The position numbers were made by a program, and so were the translations under genes. Below the pieces are notes generated by a model. It saw only the letters and a list, made by a program, of their open reading frames with translations. It did not search any database and was not told where the DNA came from. Below are positions 1-11,400 of a stretch of 64,000 nucleotides of DNA, one piece after another; position 1 is the first letter of the stretch, and each line of letters opens with the position of its first letter. The stretch is from Bolinopsis microptera (taxonomy: Eukaryota; Ctenophora; Tentaculata; Lobata; Bolinopsidae). The DNA is taken from NCBI RefSeq assembly GCF_026151205.1, contig NC_087081.1, positions 13,868,340 to 13,932,339 on the forward strand, written 5' to 3'.

Positions 1-2442
1 GATCTCAAACGAAATGCTTCAGAGCCTAACTCCGCTTTGTCTCCAAGTCATCCTCAAAATGTTCAACCACTCTCTGGTCTCAGGTTACTATCCATGGCAT
101 ACCAGTATTATCACTCCTATCTACAAATCAGGCAACCCCTTCAGCCCAGACAATTACAGAGCAATAGCAGTTGGCAGTTGTATGGGTAAGCTGTTCTCTA
201 GCATTTTACTTGAACGTCTGTTATACTTCAAAAAGCTCTACTGTCCTGATCCAAAAGAACAGCTCGGTTTCTCGAAGGGTGCTCAAACTAATGATCACGT
301 TTTCACCCTTAAGACAGTCATTGATAAATACACTAAAGTTAAAAAAGCTCGTCTCTATGCATGCTTTGTTGATCTAAGAAAGGCCTTTGACACTGTATGT
401 AGGGACCTTCTTCTGCACAAAATAACATGCCTTGGAATTACCGGTAACTTCTTTAACTGCTTAAGTGATATGTACAAAAACTCAATTGCTCATATAAAAA
501 TCTCCAAACTCTTGTCCCCTAAAATTGATATTGGCAAAGGAACGGAGCAAGGACACCCCCTATCACCAGACCTTTTTAATATCTATATTAATAACTTGTC
601 ATCTCTTCTGAAATCTGTTGGTGATTATCCAGTTCTTGCTGACGTTCTAATATCACATCTGCTCTGGGCTGACGATCTTGTCCTTCTTGCTCTAAGTCCC
701 AAGGCCTTGCAAGTCAATATCAACATTCTATCTGACTTCTGTAACTCCATGGGCCTTGAAGTAAATATAAAGAAAACTAAGATTGTCATATTCAGCCCTC
801 CCAAAAAGAAGCAGTCCCATGAAACATTTACATTGGGAGGTCAGCCCATCCAGCACACCGAAAAGTACTGCTATCTTGGCATAATATTCCACAGAAATGG
901 ATCCTTTACGGCAGCAAATACTGAGCTGAGGGCCAAAGCTCTCCGTGCTCTATATGGCCTTAAAGGCAATATAGTTAAAGATGCCCTCTCTCACCGTGCC
1001 CTTAATATTCTATTTGATTCCTTAATCAAACCAATCCTGCTTTATGGCTGTCAAGTCTTATGCCCCCACTCTAAAACAATGAGATACCTTTCAAAAATAG
1101 ATGACAAAGCCAGCCCCCAGCATACCCTGAAGTACATTGCACAGGACCACTATGAGAAATTCCACCTAAAATTTATCAAGTGGTCTTTGTCCGTCCATTC
1201 AAAAGCATCAAATATAGGTTGCTGGGGCGAAAGTGGGCGCCACCCCCTATTCTTTGAAGCCTGCAAACTTGCAATAGATTACTATAGTCGCCTTGAAAGC
1301 ACCGAAAATGAACTACTTTGTGCTGCATTTCACGAGCAGATCATGCTGGGCCTTCCTTGGTATACCAACATCTCAAAGCTTCTCACCAAATACAACTTCC
1401 CCCACTCATCTTCATCAAAATCTAAGCTCTCCACCCAAATCAGTCATAATATGAGGGAATAATTCGTGAATACCTGGAAATCTGCCAAGGCCTCCTCACC
1501 AAAACTAGAATTCTATAACTTAATTAAACATGATTTTGAACCAGAGGCATACCTACGAATAATCAAAGTACCTGATTTTCGAAAAAGCTTGACAAGGTTT
1601 CGTATCAGCTGCCACAACCTCTACGTTGAAAGGGGCAGATACGAAACCCCTCTTGTACCAAGAGAAGAACGTTGGTGCACTTACTGCTTTTTCAGTAAAG
1701 GGCTCAAACCTATCGAGGACGAAAGCCATGTATTAATTGACTGTTTGCTTTACTCCTCAGTTAGGGAAAAATTCAACTTTTATCCCCAAAACATCACTGA
1801 CCTAGCCGGTCTGCTCTCCAACAAAAATCTAGATCCTACCAAATTTACTGCCACAGCAAGAGCAATCCATTCAATTCTCTCTGTGAACGAACAATATACA
1901 GCCTATTATAAGAGCCCAGATTTCCACTCAAATACTGGCAAGTGCATAATCAATGAAACAAGAAATTTCAATGAAACAAGAAATTTAATTTTTAGCACAT
2001 TTTACAGAATAAAGAGATGTTAAACAATTTATAAAAATATAATGCTCATTTGGTGTATGACTTTTTGTCCTTGACTGTTAGTTTGATTTTGAAGGGACAG
2101 GTAACTAACGGGGCAGGGAATGTGCGTGCCTGAAAGCTTTTGCACACACCAAAACGTTAGTTCAGTTGAGTTTTTAGAGACAGGGCTCATATGAGGATCA
2201 GAAGAAAATTGTTAGCAGACGTTAGGGGTTCTGTTTGTGTTTGTTACTATGGGTTACAGTCTTGTTGTGACAGAAAGTCTACACTATAATATGCCTAAGT
2301 TTAAATTGTGTAGTTTGAGGATATAAGATGCAACTTTAAGATGGATATTGGAGAGCTGGTGAAAAATTATGGTCGTTGTGTCAATGGTTATAATAAGCTA
2401 TAAATATCTTAAACTAAACTATACAGTGCTAATTAAAAATTT
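1..2442 (+). mobile_element. non-LTR retrotransposon (LINE-1st copy), 5' cut by window edge
   Basis: Reverse-transcriptase half of a non-LTR retrotransposon with its 3' UTR. The coding part runs to 2023. The 3' tail (2024 to about 2442) ends in ACTATACAGTGCTAATTAAA. The same tail recurs at 6997-7532, which fixes the 3' end of the family. Just before the stop, a 17-bp unit (TTCAATGAAACAAGAAA type) is present twice; it is present three times in the second tail. The endonuclease half lies outside the window. I cannot assign the clade with certainty. Confidence 0.85.
14..2023 (+). pseudogene. LINE reverse transcriptase, interrupted by one in-frame stop
   Basis: Reverse transcriptase that copies the element's RNA at the target site. 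Palm motifs are visible: FVDLRKAFD near nt 365-390 and the catalytic LLWADDLVLL near nt 660-685, with GHPLSPDLFNIYI between them. The C-terminus carries a C-x2-C...H-x4-C zinc-knuckle-like motif (about nt 1673-1745), a common tail of LINE proteins. A TAA at 1460-1462 splits it into 482 and about 187 codons that are in the same frame, so a single nonsense change inactivated an otherwise open coding region. The N-terminal endonuclease is cut off by the window edge. Confidence 0.85.
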
Positions 2443-2555
2443 CTTCATACTGCATTATCAAATTAAATATTAAAAATTCAAAAATATACATTCATTTTAT
2501 TTTATTAAAGACTTTCTCACACATACTTTACTCACAGAACAAGACTTGGAAAACA

Positions 2556-5500
2556 CTAGACTAGGGGAATTTTGCTGACATGTGTGTGACCAACAATTAG
2601 TGATCTTTCGAAGACAATATTGTTGCAGTCAAAATCTTTGATGGTCCAATCAAGCGGGGCGTGTATGTGTTGATTATTTAATAGTGCACGTTTAAGCTTT
2701 CCCCGCAAACACATCACACTCATGGTAAAGTCAGCCATTCTAAGTTTTGGAGTAATCATGTTAAAAATTTTGGTTGATCTTGTATTATGGTTATCAGGTG
2801 GGTTAGCCTGACAAATAAGTAGGGTTGGCTTCCTTGTCGAGCATGTGTAGCCTTCATGTAAGGATATTGGAGCACGAAATTTCATTATCTTGTAGAGCTC
2901 GAGGTAACAGTGGTATGTATAGAGATTTTGGATAGCTAGGATATTATTATGTTTGAATAGTGGTTTAGTATGTTCTTTTATGAAAAACTTGTTGTTAAGT
3001 TTTTGGTGCCCTATTGGTCTGGTACGTGCACAGGTCTTAAACTTATCAAGGTAAGCCTCCCTATCACCGAACATAACCCTAAGACAGTACTTCTGGGCGG
3101 TAAACAGACAGCTTATACGATGCTTCGCTGCCCCACCCCAGACAGATATACAGTAAGAGAGATGGGATTCAAACAAAGTATAGTATAGTTGTTGATGTAG
3201 AAATTCAGGAAGGGAGCAGCGAAGTCGACATAAGGTGGATGTGGAATGATTTAGATTTCGCTTAAGGGCTTTAATGTGTTCTTCCCATGAAAGGTTCTCA
3301 TCAATTATAACTCCAAGGAATTTAGTGGATGAAACTTTTTTTATCGGAAAATTGTCTATGGTAAGTCCTACTTCATCATCTGATAGAGTCTCTGACTTAG
3401 AACCTTTCATGGGAGGCTTGAAGTGTATGTAGCAGCACTTGGACATATTTATATGTAACTTATTTGCTCGCATGTAAGACTGCAATGATGAAAGAAGCTT
3501 ATTTCCACGTTCATAGGCCTCACGCTTTGTTTTTCCTACAACAAATATATTGGTATCATCAGCAAATGTAACAAATGATCCTAGTTTAGAACTGTTTGAG
3601 ATGTCGTTCATGTAGAGGAGAAATAGGAGAGGTCCAAGTATTGAACCCTGCGGGACACCAAATTGAATAGATAGGGTGTCTGATTTTTCTCCCACAACTT
3701 CGGTGTATTGTAGTCTATTTGTTAAGTAGCTTTTTATAAGGTTGTTTGCTACTCCTCTAATTCCACAGCCCTCTAATTTTATAAGTAGTGTTGAATGGTC
3801 GATAGTGTCAAAGGCTTTGCTTAAGTCAATGAATATTCCTAGAACATGATTCTTAAGTTTAAGAGATTTTGTAATTAAATCTACAGAGTAATTGACTGCA
3901 TGAGATGTAGAATGGGATTGCCTAAATCCAAACTGTGTCTCCGATATGGCTCCTTGAGAGCTAACAAATCCGTATATTCTTGAGTAAATGAGCTTTTCGA
4001 AGATTTTACCGAAGACAGACAGTGTGGAGATAGGACGGTAGTTCTCAATTTCTTCAGGGTTACCTTTCTTATATACAGGTGTTATCTTACCAGTTTTCAG
4101 GACATCTGGAAATATACCTTCGGCCATAAGGATATTGAAGTAATTTGATAAGACAGGTGCAATTATATGAGATGACTTTTTTATTACACTTATTGGAATG
4201 TCATTAGCTTTGCCGTTTTCGAACTGATTTATAATTTTCAATATTTCGTTCGGGGAGCAATCTTCTAGCATAATAGTTTTTTCATTTCTTTTATTCAGGA
4301 AGTCATAGAAAGTTTTTATGGGTAATATAGGCATGCCATGAGATAGGTCATTAAGCGTCTCATTCAGCTTGGGTGCAATAGAGACAAACCAAGCATTGAA
4401 TCCATTAGCGATTGTCCTCCTATCAACTATTCTTTGATTATCAATGATAAACGGGGGTTTGGTTTGTCTCTTCTTCTTGCCTCTAAGTTCATTGATAATT
4501 TGCCAAGTTTTCTTGCTGTTTTCACAGTTGTTGAGGATTTCGTTGCAGTAATGCGAACGTTTGGCAGCTTTAATGATGGCTTTAAGCATCCTACGATAAT
4601 TGCTAAATACTTGGTAGAACAAGAGATTACCACCAGGGTTCTTATTGGTAACAGTGTCAGACCACTCCTTACGTAGTTCATGTTTTCTTTCTACCGACTG
4701 GATGATACCGTCTGTAATCCATGGGTTGAGTTTCGGAGTTCTTTTTGTCACTTTTGGTACTTCCAGTTTACAGTGTTTATCAAGTGTCTGGTCAAAACAT
4801 GCCGTAAACTCATCAAATTGTGTCGAAGGAGTCAGCTGGTTTACCTTCACCTCAAGTTCAGTTACGAAACTTTTTAATTTGGAGCTTGAGTAATCATAAT
4901 ATCGGACATGTTTCTGGGGCTCTGTATTCCGAGGGGTCTCTGCTGAGGTAAAGGTAAATATGGGGGCATGCTCACCAAGCCGCTCCTCGATAACACCTGA
5001 TAAGACTACATTCTCTATTTTATTTGTTAAAATGTTATCAATACATGAACTTTTACAGTTTTGACGAAAATGTGTTGCAATGGATATAGTCGGATAGAAG
5101 CCATTTCTGTACAATGTGTCCTCAAAGAGCTGGGAACTGGTAGAAATATTAAGTATGTTTGAGTTAAAGTCGCCCAACAAATTGACAGTTTTTCCATTTA
5201 GCTGTCTTGCAATTAACTCCAGCGTTTCACAAAAGCTTTCAAAGCAGCCATTTGGGGGTCGGTACATGACTCCATGAACAATTTTGCAGCCTGCGCTATC
5301 TGTGGTTTCAACAAAAAGGCTTTCAATATTTGGAGTACAATGTGATACTTTTTCTAAGACCACAGTGTTTAGATTGTCAGATACATAGAGTGCAACACCA
5401 GTGCCTTTCTTCTTGCCCGCCAATGTTTCCCCATAGAATCCTGTGTATGCTGGAATTTGATACAGACCCTGCTGCGCAGGATCAGTATTGGTTTCAGCAA

Positions 5501-5963
5501 GGCCTATCATATCAAACGAGTGTCCTATACTTCTGAGCTCAATCAAGAAGCTATCAAAGTTGGATGCATTTCCATCTGCATTGTAAAATAGAGATGATAA
5601 CATGGGTTTTTTTAAGGAATTAAGCTGCTTGATTGCATTTAGAAATTCAATTTTAGAGTAGCGACGACAGCGTTCAAGTACAAGGGAATACGATGCAATC
5701 AGGGCATCCTCCTGGTTCCTATTTTCATAGAATCTGTCAGAGTCATAAGATTCTTCATTAGATGGAAATGGATAGTATCGTTCCTCTGCAGAACTAGCAC
5801 ACTCGTAACACATCCACAGTCCATTTTTGCAAGAATATTTGGCAGATTTGAAGCATTTGGTATGGATTGCATTATTGCAGTTTTCACACTCCAGTAAAGG
5901 TTGTCCAATATTAATAGATCTGCTGCATGGGCCACACACATCTTTAATCAGTTTTATATTCAT
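2556..5963 (-). CDS. CR1-like ORF2: PHD finger, endonuclease, reverse transcriptase
   Basis: Complete 1135-aa ORF2 protein, which nicks target DNA and primes reverse transcription. Residues about 10-55 form a Cys4-His-Cys3 PHD finger (CGPCSRS...CENCNNAIHTKC...CYEC). An AP-like endonuclease follows at about 120-345 (GLAETN, LLGDFNSN, EHAPIF). Reverse transcriptase covers about 610-900 (IENYRPIS, FIDLSKAFDTIDH, GVPQGSILGPLLFLLY, FADD at 800-803). The C-terminus is a conserved tail of unknown function. The start codon lies just after two adjacent TAG codons, the first of which ends ORF1, so reinitiation is plausible. PHD and esterase domains are known from CR1-like elements; here the PHD finger leads ORF2. 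No frameshift is seen. Confidence 0.9.
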   Translation of the reverse strand: MNIKLIKDVCGPCSRSINIGQPLLECENCNNAIHTKCFKSAKYSCKNGLWMCYECASSAEERYYPFPSNEESYDSDRFYENRNQEDALIASYSLVLERCRRYSKIEFLNAIKQLNSLKKPMLSSLFYNADGNASNFDSFLIELRSIGHSFDMIGLAETNTDPAQQGLYQIPAYTGFYGETLAGKKKGTGVALYVSDNLNTVVLEKVSHCTPNIESLFVETTDSAGCKIVHGVMYRPPNGCFESFCETLELIARQLNGKTVNLLGDFNSNILNISTSSQLFEDTLYRNGFYPTISIATHFRQNCKSSCIDNILTNKIENVVLSGVIEERLGEHAPIFTFTSAETPRNTEPQKHVRYYDYSSSKLKSFVTELEVKVNQLTPSTQFDEFTACFDQTLDKHCKLEVPKVTKRTPKLNPWITDGIIQSVERKHELRKEWSDTVTNKNPGGNLLFYQVFSNYRRMLKAIIKAAKRSHYCNEILNNCENSKKTWQIINELRGKKKRQTKPPFIIDNQRIVDRRTIANGFNAWFVSIAPKLNETLNDLSHGMPILPIKTFYDFLNKRNEKTIMLEDCSPNEILKIINQFENGKANDIPISVIKKSSHIIAPVLSNYFNILMAEGIFPDVLKTGKITPVYKKGNPEEIENYRPISTLSVFGKIFEKLIYSRIYGFVSSQGAISETQFGFRQSHSTSHAVNYSVDLITKSLKLKNHVLGIFIDLSKAFDTIDHSTLLIKLEGCGIRGVANNLIKSYLTNRLQYTEVVGEKSDTLSIQFGVPQGSILGPLLFLLYMNDISNSSKLGSFVTFADDTNIFVVGKTKREAYERGNKLLSSLQSYMRANKLHINMSKCCYIHFKPPMKGSKSETLSDDEVGLTIDNFPIKKVSSTKFLGVIIDENLSWEEHIKALKRNLNHSTSTLCRLRCSLPEFLHQQLYYTLFESHLSYCISVWGGAAKHRISCLFTAQKYCLRVMFGDREAYLDKFKTCARTRPIGHQKLNNKFFIKEHTKPLFKHNNILAIQNLYTYHCYLELYKIMKFRAPISLHEGYTCSTRKPTLLICQANPPDNHNTRSTKIFNMITPKLRMADFTMSVMCLRGKLKRALLNNQHIHAPLDWTIKDFDCNNIVFERSLIVGHTHVSKIPLV

Positions 5964-5968
5964 TTCTA

Positions 5969-6455
5969 CTAAGTGGGGTTGTTAGACCCCACTGACTGGT
6001 TGTGTTTTCCACGTCTTGTCCACTCTTGCCTCGCTCTCACATACACCCAGTGCTTCACACATCTCACAAATTTTGCAATACCATAAATACCTAAATGTAT
6101 ATCATCACCACTTCTGGTCAGATTAGTGGCAAGGAGTCCACTACTGTCCAGAAAGTGGCCAACTCCAATGTGCCATACAGTCTGGTTAAAGTTGGCACTC
6201 AACAATTCATCGACTAGTCGGTTGAAGATCATGATGTTCTTGTTCATTTGGGGCAGTCTGGTTGGGAGAACTGCTGTGACAAATAGTTTAATTTTAGGGG
6301 AGAGCTTCTTTATCTGTTCAATCTTCATGCGGAGAATGTCAACCAGCTGATAGATTGCATTCTCTCCTCTAAGGTTGTCTACTCGAAGGTCATTTGTACC
6401 ACATACAATAACAGCATTGCTGTATCCGATACAGTAATGCTCTAGGAACTCAAAA
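5969..6455 (-). pseudogene. CR1-like ORF1 fragment: SGNH esterase C-terminal half
   Basis: C-terminal part of the LINE ORF1 protein, truncated at its 5' side near 6455. It shows the SGNH block III (VIVCGTNDLR, about 6395-6425) and block V with its Asp-x-x-His pair (SGDDIHLGIYG). The block I serine is missing because of the truncation. It ends in a TAG six bases before the ORF2 start, and a second TAG follows at once. Esterase domains in ORF1 are known from CR1-like LINEs; the substrate is not known. Confidence 0.75.
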
Positions 6456-6996
6456 TAAACTCATGAACCATACAAATTTGATTTACTTAAACAAAATAGC
6501 ATTATATTATAACATTTCTATTTTATCCCTACACATTTGTAAATGATTAGAAGTGTGTAACTTAAATTATTTCAGAATTATAACTATTGTCAACTCAATA
6601 AAATAATTATCACTTTTGTATCCTTGTATCCTTGTATCCTTGTATCCTTGTATCCTTTGTATCCTTGTATCCTTGTATCCAATGGTCAATATCACGTCGT
6701 GACCACCATTACATTGTCGTTTCACTGTAGCGTTTCTACGGTACAGCTAGCTAGGGGTAGCCGCGCACTCTTGCGCGGCAGGTCATACAACGTACGGCAA
6801 GGATTATACTAGCAACTTGGATATCATTGTTAACGGGTGATACTCGTAAAATATTTGTTCCAAATTAAACAGGACCGTCAACGAGTCCAACTCGGCGCGC
6901 GTTCTGGTAGGTTGTAAACCTACAAATATCATGGACGTAACATGAGAAAGTTATTTTTGAAGAGTGATGACGCTAATTCGTTACTCGCTAGCCTCG
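6456..6996. other. unassigned spacer between retrotransposons
   Basis: No gene, RNA or transposon end is recognised here, apart from the GTATCCTT microsatellite at 6615-6680. A GC-richer stretch (6700-6910) with several CG dinucleotides stands out from the AT-rich background but has no open frame worth calling. Confidence 0.5.
6615..6680. repeat. 8-bp microsatellite (TTGTATCC)n
   Basis: About eight tandem copies of TTGTATCC, one with an extra T. Simple repeat with no coding role. Confidence 0.95.
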
Positions 6997-7532
6997 ATTC
7001 AATGAAACAAGAAATTCAATGAAACAAGAAATTCAATGAAACAAGAAATTTAATTTTAGCACATTTTACAGAATAAAAAGATGTAAAACAATTCATAAAA
7101 TATAATGCCCATTTAGTGTATGACTTTTTGTCCTTGACTGCTAGTTTGGTTTTGTAAGGACAGGTAACTAACGGGGCAAGGAATGCGCGTGCCTGAAAGC
7201 TTTTGCACACACCGAAACGCTAGTTCAGTTAGGTTTTTAGAGACAAGGCTCATATTAGGACTAAAAGAAATTTGTTAGTAGACATTAGGGGTTCTGTTTA
7301 TAGTTGTTACTATTATAGGTTATAATATAGGTTGCAGTCTTTTTGTGACAAAAAGTCTACACTAAAACATGCTTTAGTTTATATTGTGTAGTTCAAGGAT
7401 ATAAAATGTAGCTTCAAGGTGGATATTAAAGAGTTGGCGAAAGATTATGGACTTTGTATCAATGGTTATAATAAGCTATAAATATCTTAAACTATACAGT
7501 GCTAATTAAAAACTATACAGTGCTAATTAAAA
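6997..7532 (+). mobile_element. 3' tail of the same LINE family as at 1-2442
   Basis: Solo 3' end. It starts with three copies of the 17-bp unit ATTCAATGAAACAAGAA, continues with the 3' UTR seen at 1990-2442 and ends with two copies of the AACTATACAGTGCTAATTAA unit. No reverse transcriptase is present. It abuts the 5'-truncated CR1-like element that starts at about 7533. Confidence 0.85.
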
Positions 7533-8491
7533 ATTTCCGCTATGAAGAAGGCGAGGGTTATCTGCCTGAACATTCAGACAATGAACCGGTGATACATCCA
7601 GAGTCTAGCATATTGACTCTTTCCATTGGAGGTGAATGCAAAGTCCTCTTCACTGAAATGAACAACCCAGTTCACACGCACAAGTGTACTCCAAGATCAG
7701 TTTACAGGATGACCAGAAGGAGTCAGGCTCACTACAAGCACTCTATCCAGAAGGGGTCAGTCACTGGTGCAGTACGATATAGTTTCACCTTCAGATCATT
7801 AGATGGAAAGAATCGTGCCAGTACTTGTATCTTCTCTGATTCAAATGGAGCAGGTATGAAATTTGGAGAGGATCACAAAAGGAGCTTTGGTAAGTGGCTG
7901 CCTGGTCGGAATGTTTGGACTCCTACAATAGATGACATTAACCCATATCTTGCATGTGGATACAAGAACATTGTTATTATGTGTGGTATAAATGATGTTA
8001 GAAGACCATCTGTTAAATCTCAGCGTGAAATTTTTGCTATATTTAGTCATCTAGAATTCAAGATTGAGCAAATTCAAGAGGCCAATCCAACTGCCCAAGT
8101 ATTTCTTTGTCCTCTTTTACCAACTCGAAATGCTGATTTAAATAGGAAAGTTCTTTACTTTATAGAGCTTATTCGTCGTGAGCTACTTCCCAAAAACTTT
8201 GGTGTCCAGTTCGTTGATGGCTTTGATGACTTCCTGGATAATAACACTGGCTTACTTTGCCTAACCTTGTCCAGGGAGTTTGACAAATATGGCCGGACGG
8301 ATTACCTGCACCTTAATTGGAAGGGAGTGGCCAAACTTGCTACTTTAATCCGTAATACTGTCCTCGTTAGGATGCATGGAGGGACTGATAGGAGGAAGAG
8401 AGGGAGGAGGGACGGTAAGGTTGGTTCAACACTTTATTCTCATGCCGCCGGAGGACAGCCTCATGTTGAAGGCTATCAGCCTCCAACATGA
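7533..8491 (+). CDS. LINE ORF1: AlkB-type 2OG-Fe(II) dioxygenase plus SGNH esterase (5'-truncated)
   Basis: The open frame reaches back to 7499, but its first codons are the tail of the preceding LINE, so the natural start is missing. Counting from 7499, residues 13-101 look like the catalytic core of an AlkB-family oxygenase: H25-x-D27 in YLPEHSDNE, H81 in HYKHSI, and the Arg pair R93/R99 in VRYSFTFRS. An SGNH esterase follows: block I S-D-S115-N, block III G163-I-N-D166, block V D268-x-x-H271. AlkB enzymes remove alkyl groups from nucleic-acid bases; any role here on element RNA or DNA is inference. The stop overlaps the ORF2 start as ATGA. Confidence 0.72.
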
Positions 8492-11400
8492 ATGTTCTTA
8501 AAAAAGAGGTCTGTGCCCACTGTTTAAAAAGTATCTATTTAGGTCAATCTATATTTGAATGCTACAACTGTAACTGTCCCATTCACTCTAGATGCTATAA
8601 CACCAGTGACAAACAAAATCAAAAAGTTGACTTGTACTGCAATAATTGTCTCCACCTAGCAGTAATCCGTTATAACCCATTCAAGCTTCTGAATGATGAC
8701 AATGATGATAACACTGATGCAGATGATGTTACACGTAAAATCTCTGAGGTACTTGAAAGCTGTGACTCATATTCTGTAAAAGGCATAAACCACACCTTTG
8801 CTCACGAATTACAAGTGCAAAACTCACTAATATTTCAAAATCTTGATGGCAACAAATCAAACTTTGACTCGCTGGCAATTGAAATAGCTAGATTTACTAA
8901 CAAATTCTCTGTAATTGGTCTTGCTGAAACAAATGTAGGCCCTGAATTGAAAAACTTGTACGAACTCACAGGCTATGAGAGCTTCTATCAAGATACCTTT
9001 GACTCGAAAGTAAAAGGCTCAGGAGTAGCTCTATATGTCCTTAACTCCTTTAATGCTGTTAAAAATAACAACCTGTCACAAGTAACAGAAAATCTAGAAA
9101 CCCTCTTTGTAACCATAGGAAGTATAGGAAATTCTACTTCTATAGGAGTAATATACCGCCCTCCAAGTGGCAATGCTGAGCAAGCTCTCCAAGAATTGTC
9201 GTCAATCCTTGATAAAGCACCAAAACATACGCACATTGCAGGTGATTTTAACATAAATCTCCATGGTAAACACAGTAACATTATTGCACAGTATGAAGAC
9301 GTCCTATTCAGTAGAGGCTTCTTCCCATTGATATCATTAGCAACTCATGAAAAGCCTGGATGTAATGCCTCGTGCATCGACAACATCATTACAAATGACC
9401 TAGACTCTGTTACTGCCTCTGGAGTCATAACTGATCACATATCTCATCACCTACCTATATTTACAATATTTGACTGGGAAATTAGCAAGACCAAAAATAT
9501 TCACAAGCACACTCAATACTATGACTATTGTAAATCAAACACTGATAAATTTGCTGAAGTCTTGGGTAACAAACTAGACAATGAACCAATTATAGATTTT
9601 ACTAACTTTCATGATATCTTTAAAAACAGCATTGACGAAACCTGCAAACTAGCTGTACCCAAAACCACCAAGCGCACTATGCAGAACAACCCATGGATTA
9701 CTGGCGGGATTATAGCCTCAGTAAACCACTGCCATGGGCTGTATGATGACTGGGCGAAAGTCAGGAAAGTTAAGTGTAAACAAGGCGAAACTGACACAAA
9801 AGGGGGCACATGCGTGTGTTCTATCTGCTGTAATAAAAGAAACCGTTATGATGACTACAAAGAATATAGAAAGGCTCTAAAAAAGGTTCGTAAAAAAGCT
9901 GTATCTGAATATTATTCTGACAAGTTTCTTGAAACTCAGGGAAATTCCAAGAAAACCTGGGAACTGATAAATAAAATTCGTGGCAAACAGAAACGTGATA
10001 TCAGACCTATATTTACCATAGACAATGAAAAGATAACTGATCGCAGAGTTATAGCTAATGAATTCAATAAGTATTTTGTATCCCTAGCATCTAACCTCAA
10101 TGCAGCCTACACAGAACTAGGAGAGATACAAATAAATCAGCTTCCAAGTTTCTGTGACTTCTTACCTAAATCGAATACAGCTAATATATATCTACATGAC
10201 TGCTCACCTGAGGAGGTGGCTAAGATCATATCCGAACTTAAGAATGGCAAGGCTAGCGACATACCAGTACATATAGTAAAGGCAGTATCAGGCAAAATTA
10301 GCCCACTACTATCGGTATTGTACAACGAATGTATGCAACAGGGATTTTTTCCAGACGACCTAAAAGTAGGTAAAATAAGTCCAATATATAAGAAAGAAAA
10401 TGCTGAGCTTCTTGAAAATTACAGGCCTATCTCAACCTTAGCAATATTCGGTAAAATACTTGAAAAAATCATATTCTCCAGGCTTTACAGTTTCTTTCAG
10501 TCGCAAGGATTATTATATGAAAATCAATATGGCTTTAGAAAAAATCACTCGACAAGCCATGCACTCAACTTTTCTGTCGACTACATTGAAAAATCTTTAA
10601 GAGATAAAAATCACGTACTAGGCATCTTCATTGATTTAAGTAAAGCTTTTGACACAATCTGTCATGATAAACTGCTTAAAAAACTGAACGATTATGGAAT
10701 TCGAGGGACTGCAAATAAATTGATAGCCAGTTACCTTTCTAATAGACAGCAATATGTTTCAGTACTTGGAGAAGAATCCGAAAAACTGTCTGTAATATTT
10801 GGTGTTCCTCAGGGGTCAGTATTAGGTCCCTTGCTTTTCATTATCTACATCAATGAAATATATAGAGTATCAGACCTAGGTAAGTTTATACTTTTTGCCG
10901 ATGACACCAACATATTTGTTGTAGATAAATGTATAAAAACACTTTACTGCAAAGCTAATAAAATTCTTAAACTTGTTCATCAGTATATGAAGAGTAACTT
11001 GCTGCATATCAACATAAAGAAATGTTGCTATATCCACTTTAAGCCGAACTGTAGAAATGAACCAGATTCAAACACCAATGAATTAGAACTGACACTAAAT
11101 AATATAGTAATTAAAAAGGTGGAGGAAACTAAGTTTCTTGGAGTCATTATTGACCAAAAACTGAACTGGGATGCTCACTTAAGAGCGTTAAACCGTAAAT
11201 TGAAATGTGAGATAGGTAGACTATGTGGAATTAGACGCTGTGTACCTAAAAAACTATATAAGGACCTGTACCACACCCTTTTTGAATCACACCTATATTA
11301 TGGAATATCTGTTTGGGGAGGTGTATCAAATAATAAACTAGAAGCCATATTTAAAACACAAAAGAAATGCATAAGAATTCTCTTTGGTGATAATGATGCA

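Larger units (their letters stand above)
2470..6455 (-). mobile_element. CR1-like non-LTR retrotransposon, 5'-truncated, ORF2 intact
   Basis: Minus-strand LINE with an ORF1 remnant (5969-6455), a complete ORF2 (2556-5963) and a 3' end at about 2470. The 3' end is set by alignment with the related copy at 13,228-17,445. It begins only about 28 bp after the tail of the preceding plus-strand LINE. The 5' end is truncated inside the ORF1 esterase domain. A complete ORF2 suggests insertion that is recent compared with the 13-17 kb copy. Confidence 0.88.
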
